A stretch of DNA of 64,000 nucleotides from contig JADLFX010000034.1 in assembly GCA_020849665.1 (NCBI GenBank), forward strand, positions 1 to 64,000, written 5' to 3'. The stretch's first letter is position 1, and every line of letters begins with the position of its first letter. The stretch comes from Planctomycetota bacterium (GTDB lineage: Bacteria > Planctomycetota > UBA1135 > UBA2386). The notes beneath the pieces were generated by a model, which did not search any database, was not told the origin of the DNA, and saw only the letters and a list, made by a program, of their open reading frames with translations. The position numbers and the translations under genes are program-made. Positions 52,491 through 61,161 of the stretch are shown here, in pieces.

Positions 52491-54470
52491 ATGGCTGGAC
52501 GCGACAACAACCGGGTGATCCACGCGGTGGTGGCGGGCACCGCCGGCCACATCGACCACGGCAAGAGCAGCCTCGTGCGCGCGCTCACCGGAGTCGACCC
52601 GGACCGGCTCAAGGAGGAGAAGGAGCGCGGCATGACCATCGACCTGGGCTTCGCGCCGCTGGCGCTGGCCGATGGCCGGTGGATGGGCATCGTCGACGTG
52701 CCGGGCCACGAGCGCTTCGTCCGCAACATGGTGGCGGGCTGCACGGCGCTCGACCTGGCCATGCTCGTGGTCGCGGCCGACGACGGCGTGATGCCGCAGA
52801 CCATCGAGCACATCGACATCCTCGACCTGCTGGGCGTGCGCCGCGGGCTCGTGGCGCTCACCAAGATCGACATGGTGGATGCGGAGACCGCCGCCATGGC
52901 CGAGGCCGACGTGCGCGAGCACCTCAAGGGAACCTCGCTGGAGGGCTTCGACATCGTGCGCGTGAGCACCGTCACCGGCGAGGGGATGGAGACGTTCCGG
53001 GCCCGGCTGGGCGCGATCGCGATGGCCACGCCGGCGCGCTCGCACGACGGGGCATTCCGGATGGCCATCCAGCGCGTGTTCGTGCTCAAGGGCATCGGCA
53101 CGGTCGTGACCGGCATTCCGGTGTCCGGGTCGATCGGCCTGGGCGAGGAGGTCGAGTTCCTGCCAGGCGGCACGCGCGCCAAGGTGCGTGCGATCCAGGC
53201 CTACGGCGGCCCGATCCAGCGTGCCGTGGCCGGGCACAGCACGGCACTCTCCGTGCCCGACGCGAAGGAGCAGGGCCTGCACCGTGGCATGGTCGCGGCC
53301 GAGCCGGGGCGCTACGTGGCCGGACGGGTGGTGGACCTGGCCCTGCGGGTGCCACCGCGGGCACGGCCCCTGCAGCACCGCATGTCGGTGCGCTTCCATT
53401 GCGGGACGGTGGAGATGCAGGGCGAGGTGCTCCTGCTCGACCGTGACCGGGCCGAACCCGGCAGCGAAGTGGTGGCGCGCGTCGAACTCGCCGAGCCGGT
53501 GTGCTGCGTGGCCGGCGATCCGTTCCTGTTGCGCCTGCAGACTCCCGTGCTCACCCTCGGCGGCGGTCGGGTGCTGCGCTGTGTGGAGCAGGTGCCGGGG
53601 CGATACCGCCGCGCCGCGTTGGCGGCAGAGCTGGCGCGCCTGCGCGCGGCCGCGGGCGACGTGGCCGGGCGGTTGCGCGAGGAAGTGGTGCAGGCGGGCG
53701 GAGCCGGCCGGACCCTTGCGGAGCTGGCCGGCAGCCTCGGACTCGACACCACGCAGGTGCTGCAGCTGGCCGGCGCCGACGGCGAGCTCTTCGTGCACGC
53801 GCGGCAGGCCCGGGTGTTCCCGCGGCCGACGCTCGCCCATGGCCGCGCCGAGCTCTTCGCCGCGGTGGAGCGCATGCTGCGCGACCGGCCGCTGCAGGCC
53901 TCGATCGCGCGCTCGGCGCTGCAGCCGAGCCGGACCCTGCCGGCGTCCCTGCTGGCACTGGTGCTCGACGAGCTGCACAAGGAAGGCCGGATCCGCTCCA
54001 CCGGGAACGGCCGCCTGCTCTTCCTGGACCGGCTCAAGCCGCTGCCGCAGGCCGAGCAGGCCAACCTGAACCGGCTGGTGAAGGCCTGCGAGACCGCCGG
54101 ATTCCGGCCGCCCACCCTCGGCGAGCTCGCCCAGGCCCTGCACCTCGCCGAGACCTCGGTGCAAGGGCTGGTGCCGCGTGCCATCGACGAGGGCCTGGTG
54201 GAGGCCGTGGGCGAGCATTTCTACGCGGGGACCACGGTGGCCAGGGTGTTGCGGCTGATCCACGCCAACTGCGTGCGCCACGGGGGCGAACTCGACATCC
54301 CCGAGCTCCGGGACGGCATCGGGACGTCGCGCAAGTACCTCATCCCGCTCCTGGAGCACGTGGACGCGCTCGGCATGACCCGACTGCGCGGCGGTGTGCG
54401 CATCCTGCTCGCGTCCTCGCCCCTGGCGCAGGAGATCTCCGCCGAACTCGGCGCTGCCGGCGGCGGCTGA
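52491..54470 (+). CDS. selB: selenocysteine-specific elongation factor SelB
   Basis: This 659-residue GTPase brings selenocysteyl-tRNA to the ribosome at UGA codons followed by a SECIS hairpin. G1 is AGHIDHGKSSL, switch I has KEEKERGMTIDLGF, G3 is DVPGHERFV and G4 is LTKID. EF-Tu-like beta-barrel domains 2 and 3 (about 180-370) and four winged-helix-type modules (about 375-655) follow. Length and switch sequence distinguish it from EF-Tu. No selA, selC, selD or recognisable selenoprotein gene is in this window, so they should lie elsewhere. Confidence 0.93.
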   Translation: MAGRDNNRVIHAVVAGTAGHIDHGKSSLVRALTGVDPDRLKEEKERGMTIDLGFAPLALADGRWMGIVDVPGHERFVRNMVAGCTALDLAMLVVAADDGVMPQTIEHIDILDLLGVRRGLVALTKIDMVDAETAAMAEADVREHLKGTSLEGFDIVRVSTVTGEGMETFRARLGAIAMATPARSHDGAFRMAIQRVFVLKGIGTVVTGIPVSGSIGLGEEVEFLPGGTRAKVRAIQAYGGPIQRAVAGHSTALSVPDAKEQGLHRGMVAAEPGRYVAGRVVDLALRVPPRARPLQHRMSVRFHCGTVEMQGEVLLLDRDRAEPGSEVVARVELAEPVCCVAGDPFLLRLQTPVLTLGGGRVLRCVEQVPGRYRRAALAAELARLRAAAGDVAGRLREEVVQAGGAGRTLAELAGSLGLDTTQVLQLAGADGELFVHARQARVFPRPTLAHGRAELFAAVERMLRDRPLQASIARSALQPSRTLPASLLALVLDELHKEGRIRSTGNGRLLFLDRLKPLPQAEQANLNRLVKACETAGFRPPTLGELAQALHLAETSVQGLVPRAIDEGLVEAVGEHFYAGTTVARVLRLIHANCVRHGGELDIPELRDGIGTSRKYLIPLLEHVDALGMTRLRGGVRILLASSPLAQEISAELGAAGGG

Positions 54471-54530
54471 GCGGCCGAGTGCGGCGGCCCGACACCCGAC
54501 CGGACCGGGTGCGCGGTGCTCCCGTCCCGG

Positions 54531-54559
54531 AACGAGACGCGGGCACGGGCCGTCTCGTT
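54531..54559. other. hairpin downstream of selB
   Basis: A perfect 9-base stem (AACGAGACG with CGTCTCGTT) encloses an 11-base loop, 61 bases after the selB stop in a 243-base gap. It has no T tract and no tRNA features. It may end the selB transcript. Confidence 0.45.
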
Positions 54560-54713
54560 GCGGGCGCCGGAGTGGAACGCCCGCCGGCAGGGGTGCGGGC
54601 TCGGCACGAGCCGCGCCACCAGGGCCGGGGAACCCGGCCGCGCGAGCCGCGATCAACCTGCCCTGCCCAGGCAGCCGATAGCGAAGGGGCACCGATCCGG
54701 CAGGGAGAAGGAC

Positions 54714-56537
54714 ATGACCGAACCGAGCCACGACCGCGACGACGAACTGCGTTTCGACGACGACGATCTCTTCGTCCTTGACGAAGCGGAGGGCGGCGAT
54801 GCCAACGCACGAACCCCGGGCCGGACGGGCGCTCCTGCGGGAACGCCCCGTGGCGACACCAGCGCCGAGGAGGACGGCGTCCTCTTCGAGCCGACGCAGG
54901 GCAGTGGCACGGGCTTCGCCAACGAAGGCCCGCCGTTCAACGAGAAGGGCAAGTCCTCGTGGGCCGGAGGCGCCATGAGCGCCGAGGACATCGGCATCGA
55001 GACCGGCGGCGAGGAACGTCCCGGCGCCGCGCCGGAGCCGGGCCCGGACGACGTGCACGAGATCGAGCTGAGCGAGGGTGACTTCGCGGTGGAAGACGAG
55101 GACGGCGCAGCCGAGACCGGTGCGCCCGGCGAGTCGCTGGAGTCCGACGAGCCCGCCGCGGACCAGGAGATCAGCGCCGAGGGCGAGGAACTCCGCCTGC
55201 GCGAGGACACCGGCGCGGCCGAGGAGCCGGTCGCGGCCAGCGCTGGCGAGGAATCGGCGGAGGATGCGCAGGCCGGCGAGTCGGTCGAGTTCGCCGACGG
55301 CGGCGAGGCCGCGCCCGCGGACGACTGGGCCCCCCTGCCCGAGGCCGGGCTCGAGGACGAGGCGGAAGGCGAGAGTGCGCCCGCCGACGAAGCGGTGGAC
55401 GAGTCCGTCGCCGAGGAGCCCGAGCCGACCTTCGACGAGGTGGTCGAGGCGGAGCCGCAGCTGGAGACGGTGGGTGCGGTGCCCGAGGCCGGGCGCGTGC
55501 ACCGGTTCCGCAGGTTCGTGGCGGCGGCCGCCGCCCTCGTGGTGCTGGGCGGCGGAGCAGGCGTCTACTTCCTCGCCCCGGAAATGGTCGGCCTCGGCGA
55601 GACCCCCGAGGTCAGTCAGCGCGCCGAGCTGAAGCGCCCGGAGCCGAAGGTCGACTGGTCGCCCAAGCCCCCGTCCAACCAGGGCACCGGCGAGACCGCC
55701 AGGCAGCCGGACCAGGGGGAACCCGGGCCCGGCCAGGGCACGGATACGACCCCGCCGGACCAGCGGCCGAATCCGGCAACCGTGGCGACCGGGCAGGCGC
55801 TGGCGCGCATGGTGCGCGGTCTGGGGCAGCTGCGGCTCGCCGGGCGGCGCGCAGGGGCCGGCCGCACGCAGGTGCGCCAGCCGGATCCCAGCCCGACACC
55901 GACGACGGACACCCCCGGGGTCGTGGTCCTGACTCCCGAGCAGGCCGGAGAACCGCTGCCGCTCAGCGACGACGTGGCCATGTCCGGTCGCGAGCGCGTC
56001 ACGATGGAACGGCAGGCGCCGATCGTCTCGGGCCTGATGGCCGGCAGCCAGGCGTTCGCGCAGATGCGCAACAACGCGTTCTTCCTGGGCACCGTCAAGC
56101 GGATCGACGACGCCAGCATCACGCTGCGCCTGGAGAAGGGCGAGGTCACGCTGGCGATGGGCGACCTGTCGCGTCTGGTCCCGCTGGGGACCGCGGAGTT
56201 CAACGAGCTCCGTTCCGCCAGCAAGGGGTTCGTGCGGCTCACCAACCGCAACCGCATCGTCGGCAGCATCCTCGGCTCCGTGCAGGACGACCACGTGATC
56301 GTGGACATCCAGAGCAACCGCGTGCTGATCCCGCGCCACGAGATCGAGGAGATCGGCAACGTGGGGCAGGCCAACCTCGCGTTCCCCGAGGAGGACGATG
56401 GCTGGCTGCAGAAGCTCGTGGAGCGGCGGATGCTCGAGCGCTCCGAGGAGAAGAGCAAGAAGGGCGGGGACAAGGACGCCCCCAAGTCCAAGCTGAAGAT
56501 GCCGGCCGAGGAAGCCGCCCGCCCGGACGGGCGCTGA
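54714..56537 (+). CDS. large bitopic membrane protein with very acidic cytoplasmic half
   Basis: This 607-residue protein has an N-terminal half (1-260) extremely rich in Asp, Glu, Ala and Gly. One membrane segment (about 267-287, FVAAAAALVVLGGGAGVYFL), a Pro/Gly/Thr-rich linker and an exported C-terminal part (about 425-570) follow. That last part holds two similar small beta modules (FLGTVKRIDDASITLRL, then VGSILGSVQDDHVIVDI), and the tail is Lys-rich. No enzyme motif is visible. The ribosome binding site GGGAGAAGG is good. Function is unknown. It may be a stress-sensing or scaffolding envelope protein. Confidence 0.72.
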   Translation: MTEPSHDRDDELRFDDDDLFVLDEAEGGDANARTPGRTGAPAGTPRGDTSAEEDGVLFEPTQGSGTGFANEGPPFNEKGKSSWAGGAMSAEDIGIETGGEERPGAAPEPGPDDVHEIELSEGDFAVEDEDGAAETGAPGESLESDEPAADQEISAEGEELRLREDTGAAEEPVAASAGEESAEDAQAGESVEFADGGEAAPADDWAPLPEAGLEDEAEGESAPADEAVDESVAEEPEPTFDEVVEAEPQLETVGAVPEAGRVHRFRRFVAAAAALVVLGGGAGVYFLAPEMVGLGETPEVSQRAELKRPEPKVDWSPKPPSNQGTGETARQPDQGEPGPGQGTDTTPPDQRPNPATVATGQALARMVRGLGQLRLAGRRAGAGRTQVRQPDPSPTPTTDTPGVVVLTPEQAGEPLPLSDDVAMSGRERVTMERQAPIVSGLMAGSQAFAQMRNNAFFLGTVKRIDDASITLRLEKGEVTLAMGDLSRLVPLGTAEFNELRSASKGFVRLTNRNRIVGSILGSVQDDHVIVDIQSNRVLIPRHEIEEIGNVGQANLAFPEEDDGWLQKLVERRMLERSEEKSKKGGDKDAPKSKLKMPAEEAARPDGR

Positions 56538-56608
56538 GCGCAGACCGGGCACGACCCCGGCACGATCCTCCCGCCGGGACGTGGCCCGCACGCCGGCAGG
56601 GGCGCCGC

Positions 56609-56614
56609 TATGCT
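56609..56614 (+). promoter_or_regulatory. putative -10 box (TATGCT)
   Basis: The context is CCGCTATGCTGGGG, 9 bases before the ATG at 56624. This would leave almost no leader. Confidence 0.4.
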
Positions 56615-56623
56615 GGGGCCGCG

Positions 56624-58219
56624 ATGCGTGCGAACCCCTGCCGGCCCCTGCGGGCCCTCTTCCTGCTCCTGGCCACCCTGCTCGGCGGCGGCTTCCTCGC
56701 CGCCCAGGACGACGAGGCGAAGCTCGAGGCCCTGAAGGAGTTCCGCAAGTACTTCCCCACCTACCGGGAGGTCGCTCAGCAGCGGGAGGCGGTGTTCGCG
56801 CTGAAAGGCCAGGAGACCGTGGATGCGGCCCAGGAGCTCGTGCGGCTCCTCGAGCACCGTGTGCCCGAGGTGCGCGAGGCCGTCCTCGAGGTGCTGGGCA
56901 CGTACAGCGACCCGCGCACCTTCGCGCCGTTCCTGGCCGAACTGCCCAAGGAGAAGAACGCCGCGCGGCGCGCCAACCTGGTCGAGGTCTTCGCGCGTGC
57001 CAAGGTGAAGGAGGCGCTGCCGCTGCTCCGGGCCTTCGCGTCCGACAAGAACGTGGATGCGGCCACCAAGCACCAGGTGGCGCGCGCCCTGCAGGTGCTC
57101 GGCACGAGCACCGACGTGGACACCCGCGAGGCCCTGGCGGCGCTGCTGGCCCACGCCGACCCGATGGTCCGGGTCGCCGCGGTCGACACCACCGGGAGCC
57201 TGCGCGTGAAGGAACTGGGCGAGGCCCTCGTCCCCTTGCTCGACGACGCGACCTGGCAGGTGCAGGCGTCGGCGATCCAGGCCGTGGCGAAGATCCGGGT
57301 GCAGAGCGCCATCGACCCCCTCATCGCGATCATGAAGAAGGGCGGACGCCTGCAGCAGGATGCCGGCGTGGCCCTGGAGCGGATCACGGCCCTGGAGTTC
57401 GGCTTCGACACCGCCGCGTGGGAGCAGCAGGTCGCCAAGCTGAAGTCGCTGGGCTGGCGCATCCCGACCGACGAGGAGCTCGAGAAGGCGGCACAGGCCA
57501 AGGCGGTGAGCGACAAGCGCTACGGCCGGACACCCGCGCCGGGGGCCGCGCAGTTCGCGCAGATCCAGACCACGTCCACGCAGATCCTCTTCATCATCGA
57601 CATCTCCGGCTCGATGGAAGACCTCGTGGTGGAACGCGAGAAGTTCCAGGGCTACGACGACTACTCCAAGTTCGCGATCGTCCGCACCGAGCTGCTGCGT
57701 GCGATCGACTCTCTGCAGCCGAACTCGAACTTCAACATCGTGGCGTTCGCCACCGAGCTGCATCCCTGGAAGAAGACGCTGGTGCCGGCCAACGTGATCA
57801 ACAAGGACGCCGCCCGCTCGTGGGTCCGGCGGCTGAAGCCGCTGGGCGGCAAGGAGTCGCAGGAGCTGGCCCAGGCGGGCCTGACCGCCTCCGCCAACAT
57901 CGGGGCCGGCAAGACCAACACCTACACGGCGCTGCTGAGCGCGTTCGGCGTGGATCCCGACAAGGCGCCGAGCGGTCCGAGCACGGGCGGGCAGAGCGTC
58001 GCCGCCCGCAACCGGCTGGACACCGTGTACTTCCTCAGCGACGGCCGACCCAGCACGGGCAAGCTCGTGGACACCGGCGAGATCCTGAAGGCGATCACGG
58101 AGCTGAACCGGAGCTACAAGATGGTCATCCACACGATCGCCATCGGCGAGTTCCAGAAGGAGTTCCTCAAGGACCTCGCCGCGCACAACGGCGGCGTGTT
58201 CGTGGACCTGGGGCGCTGA
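56624..58219 (+). CDS. secreted HEAT-repeat protein with von Willebrand factor A domain
   Basis: This 531-residue protein has a signal peptide (about 1-27, ending FLAAQ), HEAT repeats (about 60-255, for example AAQELVRLLEHRVPEVREAV and DPMVRVAAVDTTGSL) and a C-terminal von Willebrand A domain (about 322-531). The metal-dependent adhesion site begins IIDISGSM, the Thr is probably in KTNTYTALL, and the Asp is in FLSDGRPSTG. Such domains bind proteins through a metal ion. The arrangement suggests a periplasmic or surface adhesion/assembly factor. It appears to be a single gene ending near the MFS gene. Confidence 0.85.
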   Translation: MRANPCRPLRALFLLLATLLGGGFLAAQDDEAKLEALKEFRKYFPTYREVAQQREAVFALKGQETVDAAQELVRLLEHRVPEVREAVLEVLGTYSDPRTFAPFLAELPKEKNAARRANLVEVFARAKVKEALPLLRAFASDKNVDAATKHQVARALQVLGTSTDVDTREALAALLAHADPMVRVAAVDTTGSLRVKELGEALVPLLDDATWQVQASAIQAVAKIRVQSAIDPLIAIMKKGGRLQQDAGVALERITALEFGFDTAAWEQQVAKLKSLGWRIPTDEELEKAAQAKAVSDKRYGRTPAPGAAQFAQIQTTSTQILFIIDISGSMEDLVVEREKFQGYDDYSKFAIVRTELLRAIDSLQPNSNFNIVAFATELHPWKKTLVPANVINKDAARSWVRRLKPLGGKESQELAQAGLTASANIGAGKTNTYTALLSAFGVDPDKAPSGPSTGGQSVAARNRLDTVYFLSDGRPSTGKLVDTGEILKAITELNRSYKMVIHTIAIGEFQKEFLKDLAAHNGGVFVDLGR

Positions 58220-58258
58220 TCCTCGGCCGCGGCTCGCCGTGATCCCCGGCGGGCCAGC

Positions 58259-59404
58259 TCAGGAGTCGCGGGGGGCGCGCGCGAGCACCAGGATCGTCGC
58301 CACGGTGCCGGCACAGGCTGCCGCGAGGTAGGCGGCCGAGATGCCGTGGCTCTGGTGCAGGGCGCCGAGGAGCGGGAAGGTCGCCGCGAACACGCCGCGC
58401 CCGAGGAACGAGACCAGGGAGAGCACCGTGGCGCGCACCTCCTGGCGGATCCGGCGCTGGGTGAAGTCCTGGACCAGGGCCCAGTGCAGGCCGAAGGGCA
58501 CCTGGTGCAGGAACAGGAGCGGCAGGGCCAGCAGGTTCACGTGCAGGCTGAGCAGCGCCAGGGAGCCGGAGAGGAGCAGCGGCATCATCCACAGGACGGC
58601 GACGAACCCGAGCCTGCGGACCAGCCAGGGCGCGAGGCGGCTGCATGGGGCCGCCGCCAGGTTGAGGAGCGCGAAGAGCGTGCCCACGAGGAGCGGGTGC
58701 ATCTCCTGGGCGGCTTCCAGATACGGCTGGTAGGTGTGGAAGCAGTAGCGCAGCAGCCAGAACACGACGCAGTAGTACGCCCCGATCCACAGCACCTGGG
58801 GCTGCAGCAGGTCGCGCACCGCTGCCGTCAGGAGTGGGTGCCGCGCGCCCGTGGCGGGCATCGCCGGCTCGCGCAACGTCGCGGCCACGGCCGCCGAGAG
58901 CAGGTGCAGTCCGATGCTCAGGCCGATCGCCGCCACGATGCCCAGGCACCACACGACCACCCCGCCGAGCAGGAAGGCCAGCGCGGTTCCGGCGAGACGC
59001 AGGGCGTGCATGCGCGATTCCTCGCCGAGGAACTCCCGTTCCCGGCCGTCGGCGGCCAGGGTCGCGTAGAGCAGGGCCGTGGGCGGGCCGGAGAGGATCG
59101 CCTGCCCGAGGCCGACCACCGCCTGGCCGAGGCAGAAGGTGGTGAACTCGGTCCCGAGCGCGAAGAGGCCGAAGCCGGCGGCGAGGACCAGTTCACCGAC
59201 GACCAGGGCCTGCCGGCGGCCGAAGCGGTCCGCCAGCAGCCCCGTGGGCACGTCGGCGAACATGGTCGCCAGGTAGTAGATCGTGACGCTCTGCGCGTAC
59301 TCCGCGAGGCCGACGCCGTGGGCCCGGAAGTGGAAGTAGAGGAACGGGACGCACGCGAACGGGTGGGTCAGCGCGGCATGGATCCTGAGGCGGGCGAGAG
59401 GCAT
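58259..59404 (-). CDS. MFS transporter
   Basis: This 381-residue inner-membrane protein has 10-12 predicted hydrophobic helices. The conserved loop between helices 2 and 3 reads GLLADRFGRRQALVVGE, the MFS signature D-R-x-G-R/K-R. Nothing in the sequence reveals the substrate. ATG 59404 was chosen because the upstream codons are low-complexity and hydrophilic. It converges on the von Willebrand A gene, with 39 bases between stops. Confidence 0.88.
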   Translation of the reverse strand: MPLARLRIHAALTHPFACVPFLYFHFRAHGVGLAEYAQSVTIYYLATMFADVPTGLLADRFGRRQALVVGELVLAAGFGLFALGTEFTTFCLGQAVVGLGQAILSGPPTALLYATLAADGREREFLGEESRMHALRLAGTALAFLLGGVVVWCLGIVAAIGLSIGLHLLSAAVAATLREPAMPATGARHPLLTAAVRDLLQPQVLWIGAYYCVVFWLLRYCFHTYQPYLEAAQEMHPLLVGTLFALLNLAAAPCSRLAPWLVRRLGFVAVLWMMPLLLSGSLALLSLHVNLLALPLLFLHQVPFGLHWALVQDFTQRRIRQEVRATVLSLVSFLGRGVFAATFPLLGALHQSHGISAAYLAAACAGTVATILVLARAPRDS

Positions 59405-59586
59405 GCGTGCGGTGCCGTCCCCCGGGGCGCGAGGCCGGACTCGGTCCGCGCACGGTAGCGGCGCGGCAGGCAGGTGCACGCGTTGCGCGGGCGCCGGCGC
59501 GCCGCGCATGCGACGCACCGGCGGGCGCGCGGGTCAGGGACGCGGGTGCGCGAGGCAACCGCGTCCGGCCGCAGCGGCAGGGCGCC

Positions 59587-61014
59587 TCAGGGGGCGATCC
59601 CGAACCACATGCCGCGCGAAGCCGAGATCTGGCCGCCGGCGCCGACCGCGACGATCTGTGCGTAGAGCTTCTGGTTGGCCAGTCCCGCCTGGTTGGGGAT
59701 CGGCAGGGGGAGCGCGGCCTTCCCGTTCGCATCGGCGCTGCCGTTGATCAGGACGACGTTGCTGAGGTCGACGTGCACCGTGATGCCCGCGACCTGCAGG
59801 TTGCCCTGCCCGCCCGAGAAGATCATCAGCCACGACCCGTTCGCGGGCAGGCCGGTCATCTCCAGCCGGCACGCGTTCGCGTTCACGCGCGGCGGCGCGC
59901 CGTCGAAGCTGGCGCGGGGCACCGCGCCGCCGGCGCCCGCGGTGGGCAGGCCGTAGCGGTTCAGGTGGCCGACGTCGACCTGCAGGCAGAAGAGCCCGTT
60001 CTGCATGTCGCTGGCGTAGACCACGCCGGAGTCGGTCCAGGGATAGGCGCCCCACGCGCCGTTGTAGCTCCGCGTGGCGTTGGCCGAGGTGTCGTAGCGG
60101 CCCAGCAGGTCGATCTGGGTGGCGGCCCGGCTCACGTCCAGGACGTGGAGCCCGTCGGTGTAGTGCGCGACGTAGGCGACGCGGCCGATCCCGAACACGT
60201 TGTGCACGATCGCCGTGCTCACCAGGTACGACGCGAGCGGCGCCGGCGCGGCGGGGTTGGTGATGTCATACGCCTTCAGGTAGCCGGCGGAGTTCTCGTC
60301 GGTGGTCAGCATCAGGCGGTCGTCTTCCGTGACCCAGGCATTGTGGGTGAAGGCGCCGGGAGTCACCGTCGAGGAGATGGTGGTCAGACTCGCCGGGTTG
60401 GCGCTGTTGACGATCGTGAGGCGGCCGTTGTTGATCTCGGCGAGGTAGCCCTTGCCGCGCCGCCAGTAGCTGTCGTGCACGTAGGGAGTGGCGCGGGTGC
60501 CCAGGACCGAGGGACTGAGGGGGTTGGCCGCCGCATCCAGCACGACCATGCCCACCGGCGTGCCGTTGGCGTAGACCCGACCCGTGCCCGGGTCGACGCT
60601 GATCGAGTGGGTCCTGCTGAAGTTCGCCTGCAGGACATAGCCCGCGTCCACCGGGACGGCCGGATTGGTGAGGTCGAGGACCCGGATCCCCGAGTGGTTC
60701 TCGCTCACCGAGTACACGTACTGCTTGTAGCCGGTGATCTCGCGCCAGGTGCTGCTGGGCGCGGCGAACGCCGCAACCTCCACCGGGGCGCTCGGGTTGG
60801 TGCAGTCGACGATCCAGGTCGAGGTCCGTTCCCCGACCAACGCATACTCGCGGTAGGTGACCGGGTCGGTGTAACCCCATACACCGGCGTACGCGGTGGT
60901 GGTGGGATTGCCGAGCGTGCGCTTCTTGCTGGAGAGGAGTGTGACGTTCTGGGCGTCCGCCGGGATGGCGGCAGCGGCCGCACAGAGTGCGACCAGGGAG
61001 AGCATGCGGTGCAT
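59587..61014 (-). CDS. choice-of-anchor B family secreted protein (LVIVD repeats), copy 1
   Basis: This 475-residue protein has a signal peptide (about 1-22, ending IPADAQ), a beta-propeller of LVIVD-type repeats (about 35-355, for example GIRVLDLTNPAVPVDAGY) with conserved YVHDSYWRRGKGYLAEI and FTHNAWVTEDDRLMLTTDE, and a C-terminal domain of about 100 residues ending MWFGIAP. It is a close paralog of the next leftward gene upstream. These proteins are exported and of unknown function. The C-terminal module may be a sorting or attachment signal. Confidence 0.85.
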   Translation of the reverse strand: MHRMLSLVALCAAAAAIPADAQNVTLLSSKKRTLGNPTTTAYAGVWGYTDPVTYREYALVGERTSTWIVDCTNPSAPVEVAAFAAPSSTWREITGYKQYVYSVSENHSGIRVLDLTNPAVPVDAGYVLQANFSRTHSISVDPGTGRVYANGTPVGMVVLDAAANPLSPSVLGTRATPYVHDSYWRRGKGYLAEINNGRLTIVNSANPASLTTISSTVTPGAFTHNAWVTEDDRLMLTTDENSAGYLKAYDITNPAAPAPLASYLVSTAIVHNVFGIGRVAYVAHYTDGLHVLDVSRAATQIDLLGRYDTSANATRSYNGAWGAYPWTDSGVVYASDMQNGLFCLQVDVGHLNRYGLPTAGAGGAVPRASFDGAPPRVNANACRLEMTGLPANGSWLMIFSGGQGNLQVAGITVHVDLSNVVLINGSADANGKAALPLPIPNQAGLANQKLYAQIVAVGAGGQISASRGMWFGIAP

Positions 61015-61161
61015 GGGGAGAGAGAACCTCAGGGTCAGGGACCTGGGCAGGAGATGCCTACTCGACTGGCAGCGACCGTGAGCGTCAAGCCACCCCCCGA
61101 GCGGGTCCCTTGCCATCGGACTCTTCCGTGCGTTGCCGGGAAGGGGCCGGCCGGCGCGGAT

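Noticed and set aside
54471-54713. A possible tRNA-Sec (selC) next to selB
   Set aside because: I looked for an acceptor stem, TCA anticodon loop and T-loop. The only structure is a simple 9-base hairpin.
52380-56591. A 1403-codon minus-strand open frame
   Set aside because: It is antisense to selB and the acidic membrane protein gene. Composition and lack of motifs mark it as a shadow.
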